Of a stretch of 8,374 bases of DNA, positions 1-7,210 are shown one piece after another. This DNA is from Chitinophaga pinensis (GTDB lineage: Bacteria; Bacteroidota; Bacteroidia; Flavobacteriales_D; Crocinitomicaceae): contig CAMBRH010000145.1 in NCBI GenBank assembly GCA_945870115.1, positions 1 to 8,374 of the forward strand, written 5' to 3'. The translations under genes and the position numbers were made by a program. Below the pieces are notes generated by a model. The model saw nothing but the letters and a program-made list of their open reading frames with translations. It was not told the origin of the DNA and did no database searches. Position 1 is the first letter of the stretch, and every line of letters begins with the position of its first letter.

Positions 1-1362
1 GGAAGGATCTTGGGATTTGGAGGTCGAACGCTCACAAACGATAAAAAAGTTGCGAAATATTTCAATTCGCCAGAAAGTATCATTTACAATAAAAGTGAAA
101 TACTTTACGGTTTATATTTTGCAAAAGGCGACATCATAAAATACGATAATTGTTTTTTGGTTGAAGGTTACACCGATGTAATCAGTTTGAATCAAGCTGG
201 ATTGACGAATGTTGTTTCTTCTTCTGGAACATCTTTAACGAAAGATCAAATCAAATTAATTCGTCGTTACACCCATAATATCACAATTTTATATGATGGC
301 GATGCGGCTGGAATAAAAGCTTCCTTTCGTGGAATCGACTTGATTTTGGAAGAAGGAATGAATGTGCGTGTGGTTTTATTTCCTGATGGTGATGATCCAG
401 ATTCTTATTCTAAAAAAGTAAGTACAAACGAATTAGAAAACTACATAAAAGAAAACACCAAAGATTTTATCACTTTCAAAGCTGAATTACTTTTAAACGA
501 TGGAAATTCGGATCCTTTGGTTCGCGTAAAATTAATTCATGATATTGTGAATACGATTTCTTTGATTCCTGATCAAATTAGTCGTTCGATTTATTCAAAA
601 GAAATTGCAAACCGCTTTGAAATTGATGAAAATATCATTCTTTTAGAGCTGTCAAAAATTCGAAAAAAAGAAGTTGGCAAACAATTTACGGAGCCAGAAC
701 AAAAAACAATTGAGCAATTTAATCAAAATCTTGTTCTAGGACAAAAAAGCGTTCAATCTACTGAAGCCAGTAAGACTAAAATAGAATATTTCGAGGAATT
801 TAATTTGATTCGAATTTTAGTAAAATACAGCGAATATTTGATTGAAATTGAACATCAAAATGAAAAAGGAGAAACAATTTTGGTCAGTACTTCAGCTTGT
901 GAGTTAATTTGTCACGAATTAAATTTGGATGAATTAAATTTTGAAAATTCCACTTATGCCAAAATTTATGGTATTATTAACGAAGGAATTGCTGAAAAAA
1001 AAGTTTATAAATCCAGTTTTTTTATCAAACATGAAGATCAAGAAATCGTGAAATTTGTGTCTGGAATTGAAACAGATCAATATGAATTGAGCCATAATTG
1101 GTTGACAAAACATAACATTGAAACAAAAACGGAATTAGACAATTTAAAAACATGTGTTTTGGATGCGATTTATTCGTTCAAAATGCGCAAAATTTTAAAT
1201 AGAATTGAACAAATTGATTCTGAATTAATTAAATTAGAGGCTTTAAACGAAACAGAACAAATTGATTTTAGCATCACACAAGATTTAATCATGGAAAAAG
1301 TCACTTTATTGCACGTTAAAACTGCATTAGCAAAAGTCCTTTCTCGCATAATTTTACATTAA
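1..1362 (+). CDS. dnaG: DNA primase DnaG, 3' part (5' end outside window)
   Basis: DnaG synthesises the short RNA primers that start Okazaki fragments and leading strands, working with the DnaB helicase at the fork. The frame is open from base 1, so the gene is cut by the window edge; 453 residues remain. The TTG at position 10 lies inside a conserved block and is not a start. Fragment residues 2-9 read RILGFGGR, followed by KYFNSPES, the end of the catalytic core. The Toprim metal-binding motifs follow in order: VEGYTD (54-59, catalytic Glu), YDGDAAG (98-104, paired Asp) and FPDGDDPDS (127-135). The remaining ~300 residues are charged and helical, fitting the linker and the DnaB-binding C-terminal domain, which is poorly conserved in Bacteroidota. 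By comparison with E. coli DnaG, about 200 N-terminal residues, including the CHC2 zinc finger, are missing to the left. All visible catalytic residues are intact. The family call is very secure. Confidence 0.97.
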   Translation, partial: GRILGFGGRTLTNDKKVAKYFNSPESIIYNKSEILYGLYFAKGDIIKYDNCFLVEGYTDVISLNQAGLTNVVSSSGTSLTKDQIKLIRRYTHNITILYDGDAAGIKASFRGIDLILEEGMNVRVVLFPDGDDPDSYSKKVSTNELENYIKENTKDFITFKAELLLNDGNSDPLVRVKLIHDIVNTISLIPDQISRSIYSKEIANRFEIDENIILLELSKIRKKEVGKQFTEPEQKTIEQFNQNLVLGQKSVQSTEASKTKIEYFEEFNLIRILVKYSEYLIEIEHQNEKGETILVSTSACELICHELNLDELNFENSTYAKIYGIINEGIAEKKVYKSSFFIKHEDQEIVKFVSGIETDQYELSHNWLTKHNIETKTELDNLKTCVLDAIYSFKMRKILNRIEQIDSELIKLEALNETEQIDFSITQDLIMEKVTLLHVKTALAKVLSRIILH

Positions 1363-1363
1363 T

Positions 1364-1402
1364 AATATTCAACTCATAACTCAACATTCATAATTCATAA
1401 CT
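1364..1402. repeat. Degenerate tandem heptamer repeat, consensus AAYTCAT
   Basis: The gap between dnaG and the channel gene is made largely of consecutive 7-bp units: AACTCAT (1371-1377), AACTCAA (1378-1384), CATTCAT (1385-1391), AATTCAT (1392-1398) and a partial AACT (1399-1402). A weaker unit, AATATTC, precedes them at 1364-1370. The array ends 6 bp before the channel start codon, so a change in copy number would alter the leader or the spacing of any promoter upstream. No function is known to me. AT-rich direct repeats can arise by slippage, so it may be neutral. Confidence 0.6.
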
Positions 1403-1408
1403 ATTTAA

Positions 1409-2521
1409 ATGAACTACGCACTTTTTAAATTAGGACCTTACAATGTTTGCCTTTGGAATTTATTGGCACTCGGAATAATCTTTTTGATTGCTGCTGTATT
1501 ACGAAGAATAATTCACCGTTCTTTAAAAAAATATTTGATTGGAAATAATATTCACTTGGAAGGAAATCGCACAACTTGGCTGCGACTTTTTAGTCAAAGT
1601 GTTTATGTTATAGCTATTTACATTGCCGTTTGGAGTTTTAATATTAACAACAACGATGTATCCTTCGGCGATTTTTTGAAATATAAAATTATTGATAATT
1701 CTTATTTTAAGGTAAGTTTCTACCAAATTATCGTTGTCGTTTTACTCTATTTCGGTGCAAAAATGCTTCTGAATTTCTTGAAATTATATTTCAGCAAAAA
1801 ATTTAGAAACAAAGAAGGATATAATCCAAGTACCGAATATATTTATGTTCAATTAAGCAAATACATCATTTATGTATTTGTTCTTTTGTTTTCTTTAAGC
1901 ACCTTAAACGTTGATCTAACAAACTTATTTATTGGTTCTGCGGCATTGCTTGTTGGACTTGGATTAGGTTTACAAGATGTTTTCAAAGATATGTTTTCTG
2001 GTTTGATTTTACTTTTTGAAGGAAATATTAAAATTGGTGATGTGATTGAATTAAAGGATTCAAAGTTCAACGAAACAATTATTGCTAAAATTTTAAAAAT
2101 CAGTGTTCGCACAACACAAATTGAAACCCGTGATGGGAATGTTTTACTTATTCCAAATGCAAAATTAACGCAAGAATATGTCGAAAATTGGAGTCATGGA
2201 AACACTCTTTCTCGCTTTTTAATTCCCGTAACGGTTGCTTATGGTTCAAATACGGAGCAAATTAGTACACTTTTAAAACAAGCTGCATATGCGCATCCAA
2301 AAGTTAAAAAGTCTGAACCAGTTATTGTCCGATTAAAAGATTTTGGAGAAAATGGTTTACAATTAGAGTTAATTTTTTGGGCAGATCAAAGTTGGGATGT
2401 CAATTTTTACAAATCTGAAATTCGCTTTGAAATAGATCGCTTATTTAGAGAGTATGGAATTTTAATACCTTATCCTCAAAGAACAATGCATGTAAAGGAA
2501 TCATCCAAGGCTGAGCGATAA
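1409..2521 (+). CDS. MscS-family mechanosensitive ion channel
   Basis: A small-conductance mechanosensitive channel of the inner membrane, which opens under membrane tension to release solutes during hypo-osmotic shock. The 370 residues show hydrophobic segments at about 14-32, 63-78, 104-124 and 150-165. The pore-lining helix and the start of the beta domain follow: GSAALLVGLGLGLQDVF (176-192), then FSGLILLFEGNIKIGDVI (196-213), the MscS signature with its Gly/Ala-rich packing face. LIPNAKL (247-253) belongs to the beta domain. The C-terminal alpha/beta domain ends in IPYPQRTMHVK (353-363), a typical MscS ending. The protein is somewhat longer than E. coli MscS (286 residues) because of the extra N-terminal membrane segments. 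The ATG at 1409 is preceded by AT-rich sequence without a Shine-Dalgarno motif, as is usual in Bacteroidota. The gene lies 46 bp after dnaG on the same strand with no terminator between, so read-through from dnaG is likely. The family is certain; the subtype and ion selectivity are not. Confidence 0.95.
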   Translation: MNYALFKLGPYNVCLWNLLALGIIFLIAAVLRRIIHRSLKKYLIGNNIHLEGNRTTWLRLFSQSVYVIAIYIAVWSFNINNNDVSFGDFLKYKIIDNSYFKVSFYQIIVVVLLYFGAKMLLNFLKLYFSKKFRNKEGYNPSTEYIYVQLSKYIIYVFVLLFSLSTLNVDLTNLFIGSAALLVGLGLGLQDVFKDMFSGLILLFEGNIKIGDVIELKDSKFNETIIAKILKISVRTTQIETRDGNVLLIPNAKLTQEYVENWSHGNTLSRFLIPVTVAYGSNTEQISTLLKQAAYAHPKVKKSEPVIVRLKDFGENGLQLELIFWADQSWDVNFYKSEIRFEIDRLFREYGILIPYPQRTMHVKESSKAER

Positions 2522-2530
2522 GAAATAAAA

Positions 2531-5500
2531 TTAAAAAAACGCTCTCACTTCCATTCCTCCTGAATGTATCGTTTTATTTGTTTCAGATTTTCTTCCAGTG
2601 TATTGAATAGATATTTGCAAATTTTTGGAAACGGAACGTTGATAACCAGCATTCCATTTAAAATTATCACCAGGTTTCAGCGATTCTAGCATTTCAAATC
2701 CCAAAGCTGAATTTTCTGCACCAGTGTATTTAATTGACAAGTAAGAAAAAGCTGCTTGAAAACTTCCTTTATTTGCTTGGTTGTATTTCATCTGAAATCC
2801 TATTTCATTTACAAAACTTGTCTCTCCATCAACATTTTTCTTCTCAGAATAGCGGGTGTCAAGCGAAAAACGAAAAGAAGTTGAAGGTTGAATTATGAAT
2901 GAAGGTTTTATCATAAAATAAGCTAAATCATAATTTCGACCGGAAGTATAATCTGCATTTACAGTTTTATTTCCGATTTGTGAACTGGTTTCAATTGAAT
3001 ATTTACGCAGAATATTTAAGCGGAAATTAATCTCATGGTAAATTTGTGCTCTAGCATCAAAACCTGAAGCTAACAATGTTTTTGTTAATGAATTTTGATA
3101 AGCATAATCCATTGAAAAAATGGAACTTGTTCTATTAAAATATAAAGTATTATGAATATTTGAACTCGAACTCAACAAACTTGTATCTCTTACATTTCCA
3201 TAAAATGGATTAAAAACTTCGTTTGATTTAAAGTTATTTGTTTTTCGATTAATCCGCAATCTGGATTGATTTGAAAAACGTGAAATAAATTTTAACACTC
3301 CTGTTTTAGATGCCCAAATTTTTTCCGGTTTGAGAAAAAATCCTTGGTTAAATTCATTTGAAAATGTTTTTACATATTCATTACTTGGCGTGAAAACACG
3401 AATATAGCTCGCTTGATCAACAAATTGTGCAATTTCAAATTCATTCAAATCTTTTATACCATCGCCATTGTAATCAATCCAAGTATAAATTCCTTGTCCA
3501 TCATTTACTTGAATGTACAAAAATTCCTTTTTTAATTCCAAACCGCTACCAATTTCATAAAAAGTATTCCAATTCAATGCGCCTTTCCACAATTTTCTGT
3601 CAAAATCAATCCTTCCTAAAAGTGTATTTTCTGGTGTTTGTTGAATTAATTTTGGGTTTGAGATTTCCAATTGACGGTAATTTACTACTAAATCCAAGCG
3701 CTGATTTACGTTCGTATTAATATTCAAGTTTAAACCCAAATTTTTAGCCTTTGCTGCATTTTGTAGGCGAGAAGAATCCGAACGTTGATCTAATCTTTCT
3801 CTGTAAAAAAACTTGTAATTTAACTGAGAAGCACTTATGGAATCTGCTTCATTTGTTTGTTTGAAATCTTTATTTGAAAGCGAAAATTCTTTGTCGTAAA
3901 ATAAATAACTTTGCGTTTCTAAAAAGGATAGCTTGTGAAATGCATTTCTTTCAAAGTCATCTTTATAGCCAATTTTTACATTTTTAAATTCTTGCGAAAC
4001 TGTAATTCTATGTCTTAAAAATTGATTTTTCTGATTTGTCTGAATTTTAGTTATGGCATCAATTTGCGAACTTGAACTTGTTAAATAACTTCCATCCCAA
4101 ATTGCACTAAAACCACTTTTTACCCATTTTCCAAATAAGCGCGATTTATATGCTTCATAATCTGAACCTATTGCATATTGAGCGAGTTCAACTCCAAGAC
4201 TTCCATTTTTATGATGTTCAAATTCATTTACAAAAGATGTTGAAAGCTGATTTCCTTTGAAATTTTTGTTTCTTGTATTCCAATCACGATCAAATTCGAC
4301 CGCACGATATTGTTCAATAGGACTGAAATTAGCATTTAAAATTTCAAGTTCTGTTTTTGTTTTACAACTCCATTTAAAAACAGAGTCTTTTTTTGCAAAA
4401 GGAATGAGTGAAGTCAATTTTGTTCGATTACTTAATCCTTCATCATCGTTGGAATTTAATTTTGAAAAGGTATTTAAATCATTCACTGAGTATGCGACTT
4501 CACTTTCTAGGGTGAGTTTTTTTCCAATTTTATATGAAAATCCGGTCGAAACAAACTTCTTTTGCTTTGGAGTAATGATAATCCGCGCAGCTTCATAGTC
4601 ACCTTGTGGAACTCCATTTTGAGGTAATACAAATTTGTAAATTTTTCCCAAAGCATTTGAATTTGAAAAAATATAATTTCCTTTATTTGCGCCAACAAAT
4701 GTGAAACTTGCACGATAAAGCGCTGAATCTTGATTTACAGAAAAAACCAAAACACTGTCAATTCCCAAAGAATCAATTAATTTATATAAATTTTGATTTT
4801 CTATAAAACCAACTGAATCAATTGATTGTGTGCGAGCCAAATACAAACTGTCGCCGATTGTAGAAAGTAACTTTTTTTGAGAAAGTGTTAAATCTTGTTG
4901 AATTGTCTGATTTTTAGCATCTTGTTCAGAATACGTATTTAACCAAAAATCAAATTTTTCGGAAGTATAACTTGTTCCAGCTTGAATGAGTGAGCGAGCA
5001 TAATTTAAATCGGAATATTGAAATTCAACAACAATTCTGGAATCTTTTGTAATTAAATTTTTAGCTGTAAAAATTACCTCTGCCGTATTGTAATCAATTG
5101 TATAATCAAATTCTTGTCCACGATTAATTAATTTTCCATCAATAAAAACCCTTTCTGTACCAGACAAAACAATTATAAATTGTTCATTTTCATTTCCTCT
5201 AAGTCTGTATGGCCCTTGATTTCCTTCAACTCCTTGAATATTTTGTCTGGCGAATTTTCCTTTCGATAAAGCTCCACTTCCTTGGATTTTCCAAAGTGTT
5301 TTTTCCTTTTTGGACCAAGAATAATCACCGTAAAGCCCTTGTGCTCTTTTCTTATAATTTAAAAAATAGCCTTTGGGTTTTGAAATCCAAAAATCCCCCG
5401 CGATTAATTTAAAATTGTCATTGTAAACTTGAATGAAAACTTGATCAAATTCTTGTAATTTACTCGTATTTCCTTGTGGTTGAATGGGTAAATTATCATC

Positions 5501-6037
5501 TGAAACACTTGCCATTAATTTTAAATTGGGTGCAATTTCACCTGATAATTCTAAATTAAGTGTTGAATTTATGGATAAATCTTGATTGTTACCAAATGAA
5601 ATACCACGAGAAATACTTCCATTTTTTTTAATACCCGACGAACCAAAAATATCAGCGTAACTATCAGTTGTTTGTATTAAAAATTTATCTCGATCACCTT
5701 TACTTTGATTGTATATTATCGATGTATCTCGTGATTGGTAATTTTTGCTTAAATTAATTGGAAAAACGCGAAATTGAATTTTCAGTGAATCTCCACATAT
5801 TGAAAGTAATTTAAATGTTCCAAAAGTATAATCAATTGAATAATCATTAAGTGTTAATAAATCATTTCCACAAAAAACTTTAACTGAATTTGGATAGATA
5901 GTCATTGAATCTAATCTAATTTCTTTATTAGAAGAAATAATTTTTACTTCACGTAAATTCGATTCCTGAGAAAAAAGGAAAGATGCAAGTACAATAATAA
6001 ATTGACTTAAGAATAATATTTTTAAAAATCGTTTCAA
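2531..6037 (-). CDS. Large predicted outer-membrane beta-barrel protein, unknown function
   Basis: A 1168-residue exported protein that I cannot assign to a characterised family. Residues 1-24 form a signal peptide (Lys/Arg start, hydrophobic core, FLFSQ before the mature end). Residues 144-221 (RGISFGN..., SGEIAPNLKLMASVSDDN, LQEFDQVFIQV, AGDFWISKPKGYF) and 277-343 (YRLRG, IIVLSGTERVFIDG, DYTIDYNTAEVIF, KDSRIVVEFQYSD) resemble, from memory, blocks conserved in large Bacteroidota surface proteins of unknown role. From about 495 to the end there are alternating, aromatic-rich strands, and the last residues are VRAFF; a terminal Phe is the usual signal for Bam-dependent barrel assembly. Residues 855-866 form an EF-hand-like loop. 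The start is a TTG: the next in-frame ATG (residue 45) would remove the signal peptide, and upstream the frame closes after nine codons without ATG. The gene is convergent with the channel gene and lies 109 bp downstream of the lipoprotein gene, beyond that gene's terminator. The export and barrel call is good; the function is unknown. Confidence 0.8.
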   Translation of the reverse strand: MKRFLKILFLSQFIIVLASFLFSQESNLREVKIISSNKEIRLDSMTIYPNSVKVFCGNDLLTLNDYSIDYTFGTFKLLSICGDSLKIQFRVFPINLSKNYQSRDTSIIYNQSKGDRDKFLIQTTDSYADIFGSSGIKKNGSISRGISFGNNQDLSINSTLNLELSGEIAPNLKLMASVSDDNLPIQPQGNTSKLQEFDQVFIQVYNDNFKLIAGDFWISKPKGYFLNYKKRAQGLYGDYSWSKKEKTLWKIQGSGALSKGKFARQNIQGVEGNQGPYRLRGNENEQFIIVLSGTERVFIDGKLINRGQEFDYTIDYNTAEVIFTAKNLITKDSRIVVEFQYSDLNYARSLIQAGTSYTSEKFDFWLNTYSEQDAKNQTIQQDLTLSQKKLLSTIGDSLYLARTQSIDSVGFIENQNLYKLIDSLGIDSVLVFSVNQDSALYRASFTFVGANKGNYIFSNSNALGKIYKFVLPQNGVPQGDYEAARIIITPKQKKFVSTGFSYKIGKKLTLESEVAYSVNDLNTFSKLNSNDDEGLSNRTKLTSLIPFAKKDSVFKWSCKTKTELEILNANFSPIEQYRAVEFDRDWNTRNKNFKGNQLSTSFVNEFEHHKNGSLGVELAQYAIGSDYEAYKSRLFGKWVKSGFSAIWDGSYLTSSSSQIDAITKIQTNQKNQFLRHRITVSQEFKNVKIGYKDDFERNAFHKLSFLETQSYLFYDKEFSLSNKDFKQTNEADSISASQLNYKFFYRERLDQRSDSSRLQNAAKAKNLGLNLNINTNVNQRLDLVVNYRQLEISNPKLIQQTPENTLLGRIDFDRKLWKGALNWNTFYEIGSGLELKKEFLYIQVNDGQGIYTWIDYNGDGIKDLNEFEIAQFVDQASYIRVFTPSNEYVKTFSNEFNQGFFLKPEKIWASKTGVLKFISRFSNQSRLRINRKTNNFKSNEVFNPFYGNVRDTSLLSSSSNIHNTLYFNRTSSIFSMDYAYQNSLTKTLLASGFDARAQIYHEINFRLNILRKYSIETSSQIGNKTVNADYTSGRNYDLAYFMIKPSFIIQPSTSFRFSLDTRYSEKKNVDGETSFVNEIGFQMKYNQANKGSFQAAFSYLSIKYTGAENSALGFEMLESLKPGDNFKWNAGYQRSVSKNLQISIQYTGRKSETNKTIHSGGMEVRAFF
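3440..3475 (-). other. EF-hand-like calcium-binding loop inside the outer-membrane protein
   Basis: Codons for residues 855-866 read DYNGDGIKDLNE. Loop positions 1, 3, 5, 9 and 12 are D, N, D, D and E, and position 6 is Gly, which matches the canonical 12-residue EF-hand loop D-x-D/N-x-D-G-x-x-D-x-x-E. Similar loops occur in dockerins and many secreted bacterial proteins, often without full flanking helices. Calcium binding is inferred from the motif only. Confidence 0.6.
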
Positions 6038-6095
6038 TAAAATATAACAGAATACTAAAATACATTATATTAACGTTTGAAATGAATTTTTATTC

Positions 6096-6129
6096 AAAAA
6101 AAAAGGCTTGAAAATTAATCCAAGCCTTT
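6096..6129 (-). terminator. Rho-independent terminator of the YceI lipoprotein gene
   Basis: A perfect 9-bp inverted repeat, AAAGGCTTG (6102-6110) and CAAGCCTTT (6121-6129), with a 10-nt loop. Read on the minus strand, the hairpin runs into nine consecutive T residues (complement of 6096-6104), three of them in the stem. It starts 17 bp after the yceI stop codon, the expected place, and separates that gene from the outer-membrane protein gene downstream. Confidence 0.88.
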
Positions 6130-6137
6130 CAAATATA
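6130..6137 (-). promoter_or_regulatory. Possible -7 element for the outer-membrane protein gene
   Basis: The minus strand reads TATATTTG, a perfect match to the Bacteroidota -7 consensus TAnnTTTG, about 93 bp before the TTG start of the large outer-membrane protein gene. A TTTG that could be the -33 box lies at 6162-6165, but the 24-nt spacer is longer than usual. Initiation near 6124 would fall in one arm of the yceI terminator, so that a transcript from here could not form the full hairpin. The region is very AT-rich, so a chance match is possible. Confidence 0.3.
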
Positions 6138-6146
6138 TTTTAATTC

Positions 6147-6722
6147 TTATTTATTTAAAACCAAATTGATTTCAAATGCAATTTTTGAATCTGTGTGTTG
6201 ATCTTTTGGTGTTTCAGGCATTGCTTGAAAACCCATCATTTCTGTTGATGCGAAATCGATTTCAAATTTACCTTTTGCAGTTAAACTTTTTTCATCTTTT
6301 TTGATTTTAACTGGCATAACTGCTTCAATTTTCTTGCCTAAAACAGTTAAAGTTGCTTTAATCTCTGTTTTAGTAATTTCATTAATTTTTACATCAACTT
6401 CAGCATTTTTTTCAATGTTAAAGAAATACATTCCTTTCAAATGTTTTACTAAAGTATCTTTCATTGGAGAAGGTAAATCTGTATCAACAATTGTATTTAA
6501 GTCAACTGTAAAATCTCCAGAAACTAATTCTTCACCTTTGTAAACAACTGATCCTTCAGTTACATCAACTGTTCCAGAATGAGTATGTCCATCTGCCACA
6601 TATTTTCCAGTCCAATTCAAAGTTGTTGCTTTTGAATCTAATTTGTACGTAACTTCTTTTTCTGCACAAGAAGTTAAAGCTAAAGTTGCAAGAGAGAATA
6701 TTGCAAAGATTGATTTTTTCAT
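6147..6722 (-). CDS. YceI-family lipoprotein
   Basis: A 191-residue lipoprotein with a YceI-like domain, a lipocalin-like barrel known in other members to hold a polyisoprenoid chain; the cellular role in Bacteroidota is unclear. Residues 1-18 form a lipoprotein signal ending in the lipobox LTSC, with the lipidated Cys at 19. The mature N-terminus CAEKE is acidic close to the Cys, which loosely recalls the export signals of surface-exposed flavobacterial lipoproteins; this is inference. Family blocks are LNWTGKYVADGHTHSG (35-50), SGDFTVDLNTIV (68-79) and HLKGMYFFNIEKNAEVDV (94-111), followed by alternating strands up to the end. I chose the ATG at 6722 rather than the in-frame TTG at 6746 because it places the signal peptide at the very N-terminus and because the -7 promoter box overlaps the TTG. 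The gene has its own terminator, so it looks monocistronic. No cytochrome b561 partner, common beside some yceI genes, is present. Confidence 0.93.
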   Translation of the reverse strand: MKKSIFAIFSLATLALTSCAEKEVTYKLDSKATTLNWTGKYVADGHTHSGTVDVTEGSVVYKGEELVSGDFTVDLNTIVDTDLPSPMKDTLVKHLKGMYFFNIEKNAEVDVKINEITKTEIKATLTVLGKKIEAVMPVKIKKDEKSLTAKGKFEIDFASTEMMGFQAMPETPKDQHTDSKIAFEINLVLNK

Positions 6723-6743
6723 ATTTTTTGTATTAATTTTTGT

Positions 6744-6751
6744 CAAAGATA
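6744..6751 (-). promoter_or_regulatory. -7 promoter element of the YceI lipoprotein gene
   Basis: The minus strand reads TATCTTTG, a perfect match to the Bacteroidota sigma-A -7 box TAnnTTTG, 21 bp before the ATG at 6722. The transcript would begin near 6738 with a short leader of about 15 nt. I do not see a clear TTG-type -33 box at the usual 17-23 nt upstream, so this is a half-match. Confidence 0.5.
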
Positions 6752-6822
6752 ATGCAATTTATTTACCGTGGTATATAATTTGAAAAAATTAACAAAATTT
6801 CATAAAAAAATCTACATAAAAC

Positions 6823-6852
6823 AAAAAAATTCCTGAGTAAACCCAGGAATTT
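6823..6852 (-). terminator. Rho-independent terminator of the T9SS surface-protein gene
   Basis: A perfect 9-bp inverted repeat, AAATTCCTG (6827-6835) and CAGGAATTT (6844-6852), with an 8-nt loop. On the minus strand the hairpin is followed by a T-rich run (complement of 6823-6829 is seven T, partly within the stem, then GTTTT). It lies 130 bp after the stop codon of the surface-protein gene, an unusually long 3' untranslated stretch, and before the yceI promoter. Confidence 0.85.
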
Positions 6853-6862
6853 CATTTGTGAA

Positions 6863-6982
6863 AAATACTATTTTATACCGATTATGTTTTCAATATTGTC
6901 GCAGCCGAGGCCGGTGTCATTTTCAAACTATATCGGCATTATACAATTCTTGCTTTGAACTACAAAATAAATGCCGTTGGTA
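6863..6982 (-). other. GC-richer intergenic block with short inverted repeats, 3' of the surface-protein gene
   Basis: This is the untranslated stretch between the stop of the surface-protein gene and its terminator. It contains a patch (6899-6919) much richer in G and C than its surroundings. CGGCATT (6934-6940) is inverted as AATGCCG (6970-6976). The same CGG core could also pair with CCGAT (6878-6882) or GCCGA (6904-6908), so alternative folds are possible. One minus-strand frame reads NTNGIYFVVQSKN directly after the gene's stop. It may be a structured 3' UTR, a dispersed repeat or a decayed sorting-domain tail; I cannot decide between these. Confidence 0.4.
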
Positions 6983-7210
6983 TTATTTTACAACTTTAAT
7001 CGTTTGAATGGTATTATTAATTTTTGCTTTAACAAAATATACTCCTGAATTTAAATTTTTAGTACTTAAATTATTTATTCCTTCAGTGCAATTAAGATTC
7101 AAAATATTTTTTCCATTTAAGTCAAAAAGTTGTATTTCAGCTTTCGATTCGCCAGTTAAATTAAAAATTAATTCATCCTGAAATGGATTTGGAGAGACTG
7201 AAAGAGAAAT
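6983..7210 (-). other. T9SS type A sorting domain of the surface protein
   Basis: About 76 C-terminal residues form the Por secretion tail. The block opens with SVSPNPF, which matches the usual N-P-(F/x) opening. It continues with an IQLFDLNGK strand pair and ends with LNSGVYFVKAK and a basic tail IKVVK. In the family this domain targets the protein through the T9SS outer-membrane pore and is replaced by an anchor or lost after cleavage. The boundary is estimated to within about ten residues. Confidence 0.88.

Noticed and set aside
10..12. TTG at position 10 as the start of dnaG
   Set aside because: The three codons before it already match the conserved primase block (RILGFGGR), so the gene continues to the left of the window.
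2513..2544. GAGCG/CGCTC inverted repeat as a bidirectional terminator between the convergent genes
   Set aside because: Only 5 bp of stem around a 22-nt loop, and no T-run after the hairpin on either strand.
3427..5412. Several plus-strand open frames of 67-113 residues inside the outer-membrane protein gene
   Set aside because: They are antisense shadows of a long, well-supported coding frame, with low-complexity or Phe/Leu-rich translations and no signals of their own.
2531..6037. Identification of the large minus-strand protein as SprA/Sov, the T9SS pore
   Set aside because: At 1168 residues it is about half the expected length, and the resemblance is limited to general surface-protein blocks.
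6723..6746. Eight-residue N-terminal extension of the YceI lipoprotein from a TTG at 6746
   Set aside because: It would push the lipoprotein signal inward, and its start codon overlaps the -7 promoter box; the ATG at 6722 gives a standard lipoprotein signal peptide.
6858..7007. GTG-initiated plus-strand frame of 49 residues, Cys- and Arg-rich
   Set aside because: It overlaps the antisense end of the surface-protein gene and the terminator region, has no ribosome or promoter signal, and its composition is explained by the GC-rich patch read in a non-coding frame.
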